Below, piece by piece: positions 25,753-34,082 of a DNA stretch of 64,000 nt (positions are counted from its first letter, which is position 1; every line of letters begins with the position of its first letter). The DNA is from Ruminococcus sp. HUN007 (GTDB lineage Bacteria > Bacillota > Clostridia > Oscillospirales > Ruminococcaceae), in contig NZ_JOOA01000002.1 in NCBI RefSeq assembly GCF_000712055.1, forward strand, positions 3,012,001 through 3,076,000, in the 5' to 3' direction. The notes under the pieces are model-generated. The model was given only the letters and a program-made list of their open reading frames with translations. It ran no database searches and was not told the DNA's origin. The position numbers and the translations under genes were made by a program.

Positions 25753-26874
25753 ATGCTTATATTAGAAGATCTTAAAGCGGAACTTACAAATTACAGGCCG
25801 GAAATAGATGAGCTTCACGATGTGCTTGCGATAGAAAGTGCTAAGGAAAAGCTGGCTGAACTCCAGATGATGGTTGAGCAGCCGGGATTCTGGGATGATG
25901 TTGATAAATCACAGAAAACCATGCAGACAGTAAAAGGCCTTGAAAGTAAAATAGAAAAATTCGGAAAGCTTTCACAGATGCTTGAGGACCTCATAACAAT
26001 GACAGAACTCTGTATCGAGGAAGGCGACGACAGCTCAAACGATGAAATCGAAGCTGAAGCCGAAGAATTCAAGAGACTTCTTGAAGAAGAGAAAATTGCC
26101 ACACTTATGACAGGCGAATATGACAATTCAAATGCCATTATCACATTCCACGCCGGATCGGGCGGAACAGAAGCTCAGGACTGGGCTGAAATGCTCTACA
26201 GAATGTACAACAAGTGGGCCGACAGACACGGCTTCAAGGTTGAGCTTCTCGACTACCTTGACGGTGACGAAGCCGGAATGAAGAGTGCTTCAATTCTTGT
26301 TGAAGGTACAAATGCCTACGGATTCCTCAAGTCAGAATCAGGTGTTCACAGACTTGTACGTGTATCACCTTTTGACGCGGCAGGCAGAAGACACACATCA
26401 TTTGCAGCTATTGAAATAATGCCGGAAATAGATGATACCATCGAAGTTGACATCAGACCGGAAGACATCAAAATGGAAGTGTTCCGTTCAAGCGGTGCCG
26501 GCGGTCAGCATATCAACAAGACATCATCTGCCGTACGACTTATCCATCTGCCGACAGGCATTGTTGTGTCATGCCAGACACAGCGAAGCCAGTTCCAGAA
26601 CAAGGACTACTGTATGAAGATGCTCCGTTCAAAGCTCATTGAGATCAAGGAACGTGAACATCTTGACAAGATCTCTGATATCAAGGGAGTTCAGAAGGAG
26701 ATCACATGGGGAGCACAGATCCGTTCTTATGTATTTATGCCTTACACACTTGTAAAGGACCACAGAACAGGATTTGAAACGGGTAATGTTGACGGGGTAA
26801 TGGACGGTGACCTTGACGGATTTATAAACGCTTATTTAAAGTCACTTTCACACGGCACACTCGAAAAAGTGTAA
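25753..26874 (+). CDS. prfB: Peptide chain release factor 2, without the regulatory frameshift
   Basis: About 373 residues. Recognises UGA and UAA stop codons and hydrolyses peptidyl-tRNA. The stop-codon-reading tripeptide SPF is in RVSPFDAAGRRHTSF, and the catalytic GGQ is in GAGGQHINKTSSAVRL. The first ATG with a proper ribosome site (AAAGGA, seven bases) is at 25753; a TTG 15 bases earlier is less likely. In many bacteria prfB has an in-frame UGA near codon 25 requiring a +1 shift. Here the N-terminus (LEDLKAELTNYRPEIDELHD) reads through without one. A terminator follows. Confidence 0.95.
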   Translation: MLILEDLKAELTNYRPEIDELHDVLAIESAKEKLAELQMMVEQPGFWDDVDKSQKTMQTVKGLESKIEKFGKLSQMLEDLITMTELCIEEGDDSSNDEIEAEAEEFKRLLEEEKIATLMTGEYDNSNAIITFHAGSGGTEAQDWAEMLYRMYNKWADRHGFKVELLDYLDGDEAGMKSASILVEGTNAYGFLKSESGVHRLVRVSPFDAAGRRHTSFAAIEIMPEIDDTIEVDIRPEDIKMEVFRSSGAGGQHINKTSSAVRLIHLPTGIVVSCQTQRSQFQNKDYCMKMLRSKLIEIKEREHLDKISDIKGVQKEITWGAQIRSYVFMPYTLVKDHRTGFETGNVDGVMDGDLDGFINAYLKSLSHGTLEKV

Positions 26875-26896
26875 AACAGGTGCCTTGAATCATCAT

Positions 26897-26930
26897 CAGC
26901 CGTAACTCCTTTGTTTACGGCTGTTTTTAT
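26897..26930 (+). terminator. prfB terminator
   Basis: CAGCCGTAA pairs with TTTACGGCTG and is followed by TTTTTATTT. Confidence 0.85.
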
Positions 26931-26936
26931 TTCTTA

Positions 26937-27045
26937 GGAAACGCTGATTTATTCATAAATCAGCGTGGGGGTCCGGGGCGAAGCCCCGCAAATCCCGCTT
27001 CCGGACATCCGGCGAAGCCGGATATCCGGTTTAATCAGTGTTTCC
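26937..27045 (+). repeat. 110-bp palindromic dispersed element, copy 2
   Basis: Same layout and orientation as copy 1: GGAAACGCTGATT end, TTATTCATAA palindrome, CGGGGCGAAGCCCCG hairpin, GGACATCCGGC / GCCGGATATCC hairpin, AATCAGTGTTTCC end. It begins seven bases after the prfB terminator. Confidence 0.95.
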
Positions 27046-27098
27046 CTTAATATTCTGAAAGGAAGGTGTTGTAAGCTGTCCCGGATCACAGGTGAACA

Positions 27099-28061
27099 GT
27101 GAGAAAAATGATTTCTTATACCGGAGAGGAATGTATCGTCTGCCGAAAGAAATTTGAAGACGGTGACGATATCGTTGCGTGTCCTGTATGCGGAACTCCG
27201 TATCACAGAAGCTGCTACATGGAAAAGAACGAATGTATAAACTATGCACTTCATGAGACCGGCGGAAGCTGGATGGCAGAAGCTGTACAGAAAAAGAAGG
27301 AAGAAAACATTATAAAGACCATTTGTCCTGAGTGTTCCGTACTGAATGATCAGAATGCAGAAAAATGCATCAACTGCGGAACTGTATTAAAGGGCAGGGA
27401 GTGCGAAAAAATAGATTTTTCCAATGATAAAGTAACTTTCACCCAGGTCGATATAACTGAAAAATATTATGGTATGGATCCGCATGAGGTCATGGACGAA
27501 GATTCAGGAGTTACTATCGGAGACATGGCCGATTATGTCGGCTTTAACAGGCTTTACTATATGCTCGCGTTCAGAAGGCTGAAGTTTTCTGATATTAAAA
27601 TGTCAGTCAATCTTTCTGCGTTTCTGTTTCCTGAGTACTACTGTGCAGCAAGAAAAATGTTTGTTCCGGGAATGCTGATCATGCTTTTCCGTACACTTAT
27701 AGCAATACCGTTTTATATTAATCTCCTTGCTGACGGCAGTATGCCTGGTCTTGAGTATTACGGGCTTGCCAGATATGCTGCAGCGCATGCCTTCACTGAC
27801 GGAATGCTCAGCCTTACAAGAGCGGTCGATATAGCGCTGAAAGTATGCTTCGGGCTTTTTGCCAACGAGCTGTATTTCCGTTATTCACTTACCGTACTGA
27901 AGAGACTTCGTAAAGTTTCTCCGACACATCTGAAGTACAAGCAGCTTGCCGGTCAGTGCGGCGGAATAAGCATCGTAGGAATTATTACCATGCTCCTTAT
28001 CCAGTTTCTGCTTGTTTCACTTATCCTTCTTGTAATGACACTGCTCGCTCAGTACAGTTAA
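27099..28061 (+). CDS. Zinc-ribbon/RING-like membrane protein
   Basis: 320 residues. The N-terminal 45 residues form a treble-clef or RING-like zinc site (CIVCRKKF, CPVCGTPYHRSC, then C at ECIN). A second zinc ribbon follows at about 70-95 (CPECSVLNDQNAEKCINCG). After a soluble linker, three or four hydrophobic segments at about 185-315 make a membrane domain, as in DUF2628-type proteins. Function unknown; such proteins sit at the membrane with the zinc domain in the cytosol. The start may be GTG 27099 or ATG 27108; AGGTGA lies upstream of both. The gene is bracketed by oppositely oriented copies of the 110-bp element. Confidence 0.75.
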   Translation: MRKMISYTGEECIVCRKKFEDGDDIVACPVCGTPYHRSCYMEKNECINYALHETGGSWMAEAVQKKKEENIIKTICPECSVLNDQNAEKCINCGTVLKGRECEKIDFSNDKVTFTQVDITEKYYGMDPHEVMDEDSGVTIGDMADYVGFNRLYYMLAFRRLKFSDIKMSVNLSAFLFPEYYCAARKMFVPGMLIMLFRTLIAIPFYINLLADGSMPGLEYYGLARYAAAHAFTDGMLSLTRAVDIALKVCFGLFANELYFRYSLTVLKRLRKVSPTHLKYKQLAGQCGGISIVGIITMLLIQFLLVSLILLVMTLLAQYS

Positions 28062-28067
28062 TTTTAA

Positions 28068-28149
28068 GGAAACACTGATTTCCGGAGGTGGTATTTCCGG
28101 GGATTCGACACGGAGCCCCACGCTCATTTATGAATAAATCAGCGTTTCC
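28068..28149 (-). repeat. 110-bp dispersed element, copy 3 (shortened, inverted)
   Basis: Starts GGAAACACTGATT and ends AATCAGCGTTTCC, with the ATTTATGAATAAAT palindrome near its right end. The GC-rich hairpins are reduced to remnants (CCGGGG, GGAGCCCC). It is inverted relative to copy 2. Confidence 0.85.
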
Positions 28150-28162
28150 ATAAAAAAAACAC

Positions 28163-28191
28163 TTGACATTACTGATGCAATATGATAAAAT
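28163..28191 (+). promoter_or_regulatory. rpsF operon promoter
   Basis: TTGACA, a 17-base spacer and TAAAAT, 14 bases after copy 3 of the dispersed element. Confidence 0.8.
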
Positions 28192-28206
28192 GATACTGTT
28201 ATCCTT

Positions 28207-28226
28207 GCTCGTGCTTAGTCGCGGGC
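28207..28226 (+). promoter_or_regulatory. Leader hairpin of rpsF
   Basis: GCTCGTG CTTAGT CGCGGGC forms a seven-pair stem (two G-U pairs) 25 bases before the rpsF start. Many Firmicutes have an S6:S18-binding leader at this point. I cannot find the expected CCG bulge clearly, so this assignment is tentative. Confidence 0.35.
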
Positions 28227-28251
28227 GAAATCCAGAAGGAGGTGCAGTTAA

Positions 28252-28551
28252 ATGGCAAAGCTCAAAGAAAATTATGAGTTAATGGTTATCTTCAACACAA
28301 AGCTTGGCGAAGACGGAATTAAGGAACTCGTAGAAAAGTACAAGGGTACAATCGAAAGACACGCTACTCTCACTTCAGTTGATGAATGGGGCAAGCGTAA
28401 GCTCGCTTACGAGATCGAAGACGAAACAGAAGGTTATTATGTTCTTTACAACTTCGAATCTACACCGGATTTCCCTGTAGAAATCGAAAGAAGACTTAAC
28501 ATCAACGAAAACGTACTTCGTTCTTTAGTAACTGTTGCAGTTGCTAAGTAA
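28252..28551 (+). CDS. rpsF: Ribosomal protein bS6
   Basis: 99 residues. Starts MAKLKENYELMVIFNTKL and contains SVDEWGKRKLAYEIEDETEGYYVLYNF, the bS6 core. It ends NENVLRSLVTVAVAK. It binds bS18 and 16S rRNA helix 22-23 in the small subunit platform. AGAAGGAGGTG precedes the ATG. First gene of the conserved rpsF-ssb-rpsR operon. Confidence 0.97.
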   Translation: MAKLKENYELMVIFNTKLGEDGIKELVEKYKGTIERHATLTSVDEWGKRKLAYEIEDETEGYYVLYNFESTPDFPVEIERRLNINENVLRSLVTVAVAK

Positions 28552-28569
28552 GCAATTTAAGGAGGAACT

Positions 28570-29037
28570 ATGTTTAATAAGGTAATTCTCATGGGAAGAC
28601 TGGTTGCAGATCCAGAACTGAGACAGACTCCTAGTAACATTTCCGTATGCCGTTTCAGAATCGCAGTTGACAGAGGATATCAGTCAAACAGCGGTGAAAG
28701 ACAGGCTGATTTCATTTCGATCGTAGCCTGGAGACAGTCTGCTGAATTCGTCAGCAAGTATTTCTCCAAGGGCAAGATGATCATAGTTGAAGGTTCACTT
28801 CGTAATGCTGATTACACAGACGCTAACGGAGTTAAGCACTACGCTATGGAAGTTCAGGCTGATAAGGTAAGCTTCGGTGAATCAAAATCCGCTTCACAGA
28901 GCGCTCCTTCAGGTAATTTCCAGCAGCCTTCATACCAGGATGCTCCGGCCGCAAAGCCAGCTCCGGATGAATCAGTACAGATCGGTGACTTAGGTGAATT
29001 TGAAGAGATCCTGAGTGACGGTGACGTTCCTTTTTAA
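28570..29037 (+). CDS. ssb: Single-stranded DNA-binding protein
   Basis: 155 residues. The OB-fold covers about 1-105 (MFNKVILMGRLVADPELRQT, then FISIVAWRQSAEFVSKYFSKG). A flexible Gln/Pro/Ser/Ala linker follows, and the acidic tip ends DGDVPF, close to the canonical DDDIPF that recruits repair and replication partners. It lies 18 bases after rpsF with its own AAGGAGG. Coats single-stranded DNA in replication and repair. Confidence 0.97.
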   Translation: MFNKVILMGRLVADPELRQTPSNISVCRFRIAVDRGYQSNSGERQADFISIVAWRQSAEFVSKYFSKGKMIIVEGSLRNADYTDANGVKHYAMEVQADKVSFGESKSASQSAPSGNFQQPSYQDAPAAKPAPDESVQIGDLGEFEEILSDGDVPF

Positions 29038-29084
29038 TCGATTTTTCGTTCAGGTTTAAAATTTAGTGTTGAGGAGGGTTAATC

Positions 29085-29339
29085 ATGGAAAAGGAAAAGG
29101 ACAGAGAAAGAAGTCCTCGTAATGCAAAGAGACCTCGTAAAAAGGTTTGCTCATTCTGCGTAGACAGAGTTGAAGTTATCGACTACAAGGATGTTGCAAA
29201 GCTCAGAAAGTGCATGACTGAAAGAGCTAAGATTCTTCCTAGACGTGTAACAGGCACTTGTGCATTCCACCAGCGTGAACTCACAAAGGCTATCAAGAGA
29301 GCAAGACACGTTGCATTACTTCCATATGTTAGCGAATAA
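29085..29339 (+). CDS. rpsR: Ribosomal protein bS18, zinc-binding form
   Basis: 84 residues with a basic N-terminus and the bS18 core ([12 protein letters not shown], then [33 protein letters not shown]). Cys22, Cys25, Cys43, Cys59 and His62 provide potential zinc ligands, so this is a C+ version. C-minus copies are used elsewhere when zinc is scarce. Third gene of the operon, with GAGGAGG upstream and a terminator 20 bases downstream. Confidence 0.95.
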   Translation: MEKEKDRERSPRNAKRPRKKVCSFCVDRVEVIDYKDVAKLRKCMTERAKILPRRVTGTCAFHQRELTKAIKRARHVALLPYVSE

Positions 29340-29358
29340 TTTATAAGCTATATATAGA

Positions 29359-29392
29359 ATGAGCTGCTCTGAGCGATCAGAGCAGCTTATAA
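29359..29392 (+). terminator. rpsF operon terminator
   Basis: GAGCTGCTCTGA GCGA TCAGAGCAGCTT forms a strong stem. The sequence to 29610 shows no gene; a possible 12-codon frame at 29491 has AGGAG upstream but nothing else to support it. Confidence 0.75.
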
Positions 29393-29612
29393 AAAACCAT
29401 CTAACTGTTAAATTCTAACGTTTATACAAACTAATGAGCTGTTTACAACTAATTGCACCTTTGATAATATTAAGGATTAACAGGAGATATGATACAAAAC
29501 CGGTACACAAATAATAAGTCAGGATAATCTGACCTTTTAATATTATTTCAGCAGGTTTAGTATTATAGTGAGTCTGACTTAAAAAATCTGCAGCTAAAGT
29601 TTATGACCAAAA

Positions 29613-29647
29613 ACATGCCGTATATCTGAATGATTCAGATATACGGC
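29613..29647 (-). terminator. Terminator of the acyl-CoA ligase gene
   Basis: TGCCGTATATCTGAAT / ATTCAGATATACGGCA is a perfect 16-bp stem just beyond the leftward stop. Confidence 0.75.
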
Positions 29648-29675
29648 ACTTGTTATATTTACAGTTTTTTAGCGG

Positions 29676-31310
29676 TCAGCTTTTGATCTGTGCTGCTACG
29701 AGGCTTTCGCCGCAGTAGATCTTACGAAGCTTCGGCTTTTCGATTTTGCCGGTTGGGTTCCTCGGAACGTCGGCAAAGATGATCTTGTGTGGTCTCTTGT
29801 ATCTCGGGAGTGCCTTGCAGAATTCTTCTATTTCTGCTTCGGTACATTCCATTTCAGGCTTGATCTCAATTATTGCAGCTGTGATCTCGCCGAGTCTGTG
29901 ATCCGGGAGGCCGATAACTGCAACGTCCTTGATCTTTGAATTTGAACGGAGGAAGTCTTCAATCTGAACAGGGTAGATGTTTTCACCGCCGCTGATGATA
30001 ACGTCCTTCTTTCTGTCAACAAGGTAGATAAAACCGTCTTCATCTTCCTGAGCCATATCGCCTGTGAACAGCCAGCCGTCGCCGAGTACTTCTGCAGTAG
30101 CTTCAGGGTTCTTGTAGTAGCACTTCATAACGCCCGGACCCTTGACAGCTAGTTCGCCGACTTCGCCCTTCTTTACAGTGTTTCTGTTTTCATCAACAAT
30201 ACGTACTTCCCAGCCGTAGCCCGGAATGCCGATAGCGCCTACCTTGTGAATGTTCTCAACGCCAAGGTGTACGCAGCCAGGACCGATAGATTCGGAAAGG
30301 CCGTAGTTTGTGTCGTACTGATGATTCGGGAATACAGCCTTCCAGCGCTTGATAAGGCTCGGAGGAACAGGCTGTGCGCCGATATGCATAAGTCTCCACT
30401 GCGATGTTTCATAATCGCTTAAGTTTATTTCGCCGCGGTCGATGGCATCGAGAATATCCTGTGCCCACGGAACAAGCAGCCATACAATAGTGCATTTTTC
30501 ATCTGAAACTGCTTTCATGATCGTTTTTGGTTTTACGCCCTTAAGAAGCACAGCCTTTGATCCGGAAATAAGGCTTCCGAACCAGTGCATCTTGGCACCG
30601 GTGTGATAGAGAGGCGGAATGCAGAGGAAAACATCATCTTCAGTCTGACCGTGGTGTTTCTGTTCAACTCTCGCTGAATGCATAAGGCTTTCGTGATTGT
30701 GAAGAATTGCCTTAGGGAATCCGGTTGTACCTGATGAGAAGTAGATCGCAGCATCGTCTTCATCTGTAAGCTCGATATCAGGAGCTGTACTTGAATGGTT
30801 GGCTGCAAGGTGGAGATAGTTTTCAGCAAATGTAGGGCAGTTGTCGCCTACGTAGAATATCAGCTTTACCTTCGGAATGTCTTCAGCGATCTCTTCCATA
30901 CGTCCGATGAATTCAGGTCCGAAGATGATAGCGTTTGTATCAGCGAGATCGAGGCAGTACTTGATCTCGGAAGAAGTGTATCTGTAATTGAGCGGTACGG
31001 CAAGAGCACCTGTCTTGAGAATTCCAAAGTAGATAGGAAGCCATTCAAGACCGTTCATAAGGAGTATTCCGACTTTGTCGCCTTTTTTGATACCGCGGCT
31101 GATGAGAAGGTTTGCACAGCGGTTTGCCTTTTCATTGAAAACGCTCCATGTGATCTCACGGCGGTAGGTTTCTTCGCTGCTCTGTTCAATGAGTTCATAT
31201 TCCTTCCATGTAACACGTCTCATTTCAGTAACTTCTGGATTTATTTCAACAAGTGCGGTTTTGTCGCTGAACTTTGCCGCATTGTTTTCAAGTAACTGTG
31301 TAATTGGCAT
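29676..31310 (-). CDS. AMP-dependent acyl-CoA synthetase/ligase
   Basis: 544 residues of the ANL adenylating superfamily. The phosphate loop YFSSGTTGFPKAILHNH (A3) is at about 185-201. YGLSESIG (A5), the hinge region with WLFTGDMAQEDEDGFIYLVDRKKD (A7-A8), GGENIYPVQIE and the catalytic Lys in NPTGKIEKPKLRK near the C-terminus are all present. It activates a carboxylic acid, probably a fatty or aromatic acid, as the acyl-AMP and transfers it to CoA. The exact substrate cannot be read. AAAGGAC precedes the ATG. It appears monocistronic, with an inverted repeat at its promoter. Confidence 0.88.
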   Translation of the reverse strand: MPITQLLENNAAKFSDKTALVEINPEVTEMRRVTWKEYELIEQSSEETYRREITWSVFNEKANRCANLLISRGIKKGDKVGILLMNGLEWLPIYFGILKTGALAVPLNYRYTSSEIKYCLDLADTNAIIFGPEFIGRMEEIAEDIPKVKLIFYVGDNCPTFAENYLHLAANHSSTAPDIELTDEDDAAIYFSSGTTGFPKAILHNHESLMHSARVEQKHHGQTEDDVFLCIPPLYHTGAKMHWFGSLISGSKAVLLKGVKPKTIMKAVSDEKCTIVWLLVPWAQDILDAIDRGEINLSDYETSQWRLMHIGAQPVPPSLIKRWKAVFPNHQYDTNYGLSESIGPGCVHLGVENIHKVGAIGIPGYGWEVRIVDENRNTVKKGEVGELAVKGPGVMKCYYKNPEATAEVLGDGWLFTGDMAQEDEDGFIYLVDRKKDVIISGGENIYPVQIEDFLRSNSKIKDVAVIGLPDHRLGEITAAIIEIKPEMECTEAEIEEFCKALPRYKRPHKIIFADVPRNPTGKIEKPKLRKIYCGESLVAAQIKS

Positions 31311-31335
31311 TATTTCATGTCCTTTCGAAATTCGT

Positions 31336-31368
31336 TATAAGGCGAACGAAAAATACGTTCACTATAAT
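31336..31368. repeat. Inverted repeat with the ACGTTCACTATA motif at the ligase promoter
   Basis: TTATAAGGCGAACG and CGTTCACTATAA form an imperfect inverted repeat around AAAAATA. The 12-mer at 31355-31366 and the following AT-rich bases closely match 2652-2672. It lies 25-60 bases upstream of the leftward start, where a promoter or operator would be. Confidence 0.6.
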
Positions 31369-31442
31369 ATTTTACTACTTTAATGCAAAAAAGTCAATGG
31401 ATAATAGAAGATAATAGAGTTTATTGTATAAGATGTACAAAA

Positions 31443-31473
31443 ACACCTCCGGATATTATATTTCCGGAGGTGT
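31443..31473 (-). terminator. asnA terminator
   Basis: ACACCTCCGGA pairs with TCCGGAGGTGT; read leftward it is followed by TTTTTG. Confidence 0.8.
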
Positions 31474-31548
31474 CTGTTATTCTGAAAGATCTGTCAGGTA
31501 CGGGAAAAACGTTTCCTGAACTGATCCGTTTAATGTCGGGAGACTGTT

Positions 31549-32562
31549 TTAAAGAAGTGTTATGCCGTGTTCAGCACATTTCTTTGTCATTTCCTCAGGC
31601 CAGATCGAGGACTGTACTTCTCCGATATGTGCTTTTTCGAGGAGAAGCATGCAGAGTCTTGACTGGCCGATACCGCCGCCGATCGTAAGCGGAAGCGTGC
31701 CGTCAGCGATCATTCTGTGGTAAGGGAATTTCATTCTGTCCTCTGCTCCGCATTCTGCGAGCTGCTTCTTAAGAGAAGTTTCGTCTACACGGATACCCAT
31801 TGATGAGATCTCAAGTGCATTGTCAAGAACTTCATCCCATACAAGAATGTCACCGTTGAGTGACCAGTCATCGTAGTCAGGTGCACGTCCGTCGTGCTTT
31901 TCACCGCTTGCGAGCTTGCCGCCGATCTGCATGATGAAAACCGTTCCGTGTTCTTTAGTGATAAGACGTTCACGTTCCTTTGCTGTCTTGTCAGGATACA
32001 TGTTTTCGAGTTCCTGTGTTGTTATGAAGAAAGGAGTGTCGTTTATCTGGCTTTTGAGCTGAGGATATCTGAGACTTACTTTCCTTTTGGTGTAAGCTAC
32101 AGCCTTTACGATAGCCTTTACAGTTTCCTTAAGGTATTCGACTGTTCTTTCTTCTTTTGTGATGACCTTTTCCCAGTCCCACTGGTCAACGAAGATAGAA
32201 TGTGTGTTGTCAGTGTCATCGTCACGTCTGATGGCATTCATGTCTGTGTAAATGCCTTCGCCCGGTCTGTATCCGTAACGGTAAAGGGCCATTCTCTTCC
32301 ACTTTGCAAGAGACTGTACAACTTCTGCGTCCTTTCCGCCGATCTCCTTAATGTCAAATCCGACTTTTCTTTCCACACCATTAAGGTCGTCATTGATACC
32401 GCTTTCGGTTGTAACTATAAGAGGAGCTGAAACGCGGTCAAGTGTAACTGCGAAGGAAAGAGCCTGCTGGAAAACATCCTTGATGTACTTTATAGCATGC
32501 TGAGTTTCTCTGAGGGACAGGGAAGCCTTGTATCCTTCCGGTAAGTAGAGAGATTTTGACAT
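31549..32562 (-). CDS. asnA: Aspartate-ammonia ligase
   Basis: 337 residues. Makes asparagine from aspartate, ammonia and ATP. It has a class-II aminoacyl-tRNA-synthetase fold. Recognisable segments are LSLRETQHAIKYIKDVFQ, DRVSAPLIV, WKRMALYRYGY, DMNAIRRDDDTDNTHSIFVDQWDWE and, near the end, GGGIGQSRLCMLLLEKAHIGEVQ. An earlier in-frame ATG at 32571 overlaps AAAGGAATG; the ATG at 32562 giving MSKSLYLP is the right start. It lies downstream of asnS with its own promoter and a hairpin in the leader. Confidence 0.95.
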   Translation of the reverse strand: MSKSLYLPEGYKASLSLRETQHAIKYIKDVFQQALSFAVTLDRVSAPLIVTTESGINDDLNGVERKVGFDIKEIGGKDAEVVQSLAKWKRMALYRYGYRPGEGIYTDMNAIRRDDDTDNTHSIFVDQWDWEKVITKEERTVEYLKETVKAIVKAVAYTKRKVSLRYPQLKSQINDTPFFITTQELENMYPDKTAKERERLITKEHGTVFIMQIGGKLASGEKHDGRAPDYDDWSLNGDILVWDEVLDNALEISSMGIRVDETSLKKQLAECGAEDRMKFPYHRMIADGTLPLTIGGGIGQSRLCMLLLEKAHIGEVQSSIWPEEMTKKCAEHGITLL

Positions 32563-32582
32563 ATAAAACATTCCTTTCTAAC

Positions 32583-32627
32583 AAAAAAAGACGCAGACCG
32601 CACGTATCATGCAGCCTGAACGTCTTT
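32583..32627 (-). promoter_or_regulatory. Terminator-like hairpin inside the asnA leader
   Basis: Read leftward, AAAGACG ... CGTCTTT closes a bulged hairpin (inner pairs CTGCA / TGCGG) followed by seven T. It lies between the asnA promoter and the asnA start codon. It could end asnS transcripts and attenuate asnA. Confidence 0.6.
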
Positions 32628-32650
32628 GTTCAACATTTATTTACGTGTAT

Positions 32651-32679
32651 ATTATATCACTGTAATATTTTGATGTCAA
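32651..32679 (-). promoter_or_regulatory. asnA promoter
   Basis: TTGACA, a 17-base spacer and TATAAT, read leftward; a perfect sigma-A consensus in the 129-base asnS-asnA gap. Confidence 0.8.
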
Positions 32680-32691
32680 GATAAAGATTTT

Positions 32692-34065
32692 TTATCTGAT
32701 GCTGCCTACAGTTCTTGGGTAGAGTGTTACGTCACGGATGTTTGCGATACCTGTTACGTACATGATAAGACGTTCAAATCCGAGACCGAAACCGCCGTGA
32801 GGAACTGAACCGAACTTTCTGAGGTCGAGGTAGTCGCTGTAGAGGTCGAGGTTCATGTTTCTTTCGTTCATTGCAGCAACGAGCTTTTCGTAGTCAGCTT
32901 CTCTTTCGCTTCCGCCGATGATCTCGCCTACGCCCGGAACGAGAAGGTCAACTGCAGCAACTGTCTTTCCGTCCGGATTCTGCTTCATGTAGAATGACTT
33001 GATCTCCTTCGGATAGTCAGTTACGAATACAGCCTTTTTGAATACCTTTTCAGCTATGTATCTTTCGTGTTCTGTCTGGAGATCGCAGCCCCATGATACA
33101 GGATAAACGAAGTTTTCGCCTGATTCTTCGAGGAGCTTTATAGCTTCTGTGTATGAAACAACGCCGAAGTCGTGTGAGATGAGTTCCTCGAGTCTTGCGA
33201 TGATGCCCTTTTCGAAGTGATCATCGAAGAACTGCATTTCATCAGGGCATGTGTCGAGAAGATTTCTTATTACATGCTTGAGCATGTCTTCTGCCATTGC
33301 AATTACATCAGGAAGTTCAGCAAATGCAACTTCCGGCTCAACGTGCCAGAATTCAGCGAGGTGCTTCGGTGTGTTTGAATTTTCAGCACGGAAGCTTGGT
33401 CCGAATGTATAGATCTTTCCGAGAGCCATTGCAGCCATTTCGCCTTCGAGCTGACCGGAAACGCTGAGTCCGGCACGCTTGCCAAAGAAGTCGTCTGCAT
33501 AGTATTCGTCGCTGTTTTTGTATTTGTCTGAGTAACCGATAGTAGTTACCTGGAACATTTCACCGGCACCTTCGCAGTCGCTGCCTGTGATGAGCGGTGT
33601 GTTTACGTAAACATAGTTTCTTTCCTGGAAATATCTGTGGATAGATTCAGCAAGTACTGAACGTACTCTTAAAACTGCATTGAATGTATTTGTACGGCCT
33701 CTGAGATGCGGCATTGTACGAAGGAATTCAAGTGTGTGTCTCTTCTTCTGAAGAGGATATTCAAGAGGACATTCACCGAGAATCTCGATTGATTCCGCAT
33801 TGATCTCAGCTGCAGCCTGACGTGCTTCAACAGCAGTACCTGTTACCTTCAGTGAAGTACCGAGTCTGAGTGCATTCGGGTCATATTCCATGCCTGAAGC
33901 CTTGTCGATAACGATCTGGAGATGCTTGAGTGATGTACCGTCATTGAGTTCGATAAATGCTACGTTCTTTGAATCTCTTGCAGTACGTACCCATCCGCAT
34001 ACAGTTACTTTTTTGCCGATGTATTCGCCGTTGTTAAGGATTTCTTTGATGTCGGTGTGTTTCAT
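32692..34065 (-). CDS. asnS: Asparaginyl-tRNA synthetase
   Basis: 457 residues, class II synthetase. The N-terminal OB-fold anticodon domain (KVTVCGWVRTARDSKNVAFIELND) is followed by the catalytic core with motif 2 GPSFRAENSNTPKHLAEFWHVEPE and motif 3 GFGLGFERLIMYVTG. It charges tRNA(Asn). The start is the ATG giving MKHTDIKEIL with GAAAGGAAAA upstream; the frame is open further upstream only because it runs into the T-box leader. Expression is controlled by the T-box directly upstream. Confidence 0.96.
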   Translation of the reverse strand: MKHTDIKEILNNGEYIGKKVTVCGWVRTARDSKNVAFIELNDGTSLKHLQIVIDKASGMEYDPNALRLGTSLKVTGTAVEARQAAAEINAESIEILGECPLEYPLQKKRHTLEFLRTMPHLRGRTNTFNAVLRVRSVLAESIHRYFQERNYVYVNTPLITGSDCEGAGEMFQVTTIGYSDKYKNSDEYYADDFFGKRAGLSVSGQLEGEMAAMALGKIYTFGPSFRAENSNTPKHLAEFWHVEPEVAFAELPDVIAMAEDMLKHVIRNLLDTCPDEMQFFDDHFEKGIIARLEELISHDFGVVSYTEAIKLLEESGENFVYPVSWGCDLQTEHERYIAEKVFKKAVFVTDYPKEIKSFYMKQNPDGKTVAAVDLLVPGVGEIIGGSEREADYEKLVAAMNERNMNLDLYSDYLDLRKFGSVPHGGFGLGFERLIMYVTGIANIRDVTLYPRTVGSIR

Positions 34066-34082
34066 AAAAAATTTTCCTTTCA

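Noticed and set aside
29400..29610. Small gene at 29491 (12 codons after AGGAG)
   Set aside because: Too short to judge and no conserved feature; treated as intergenic.
32583..32679. A T-box in front of asnA
   Set aside because: The leader is too short and lacks the GGTGG-type T-box core; only a hairpin with a T-run is present.
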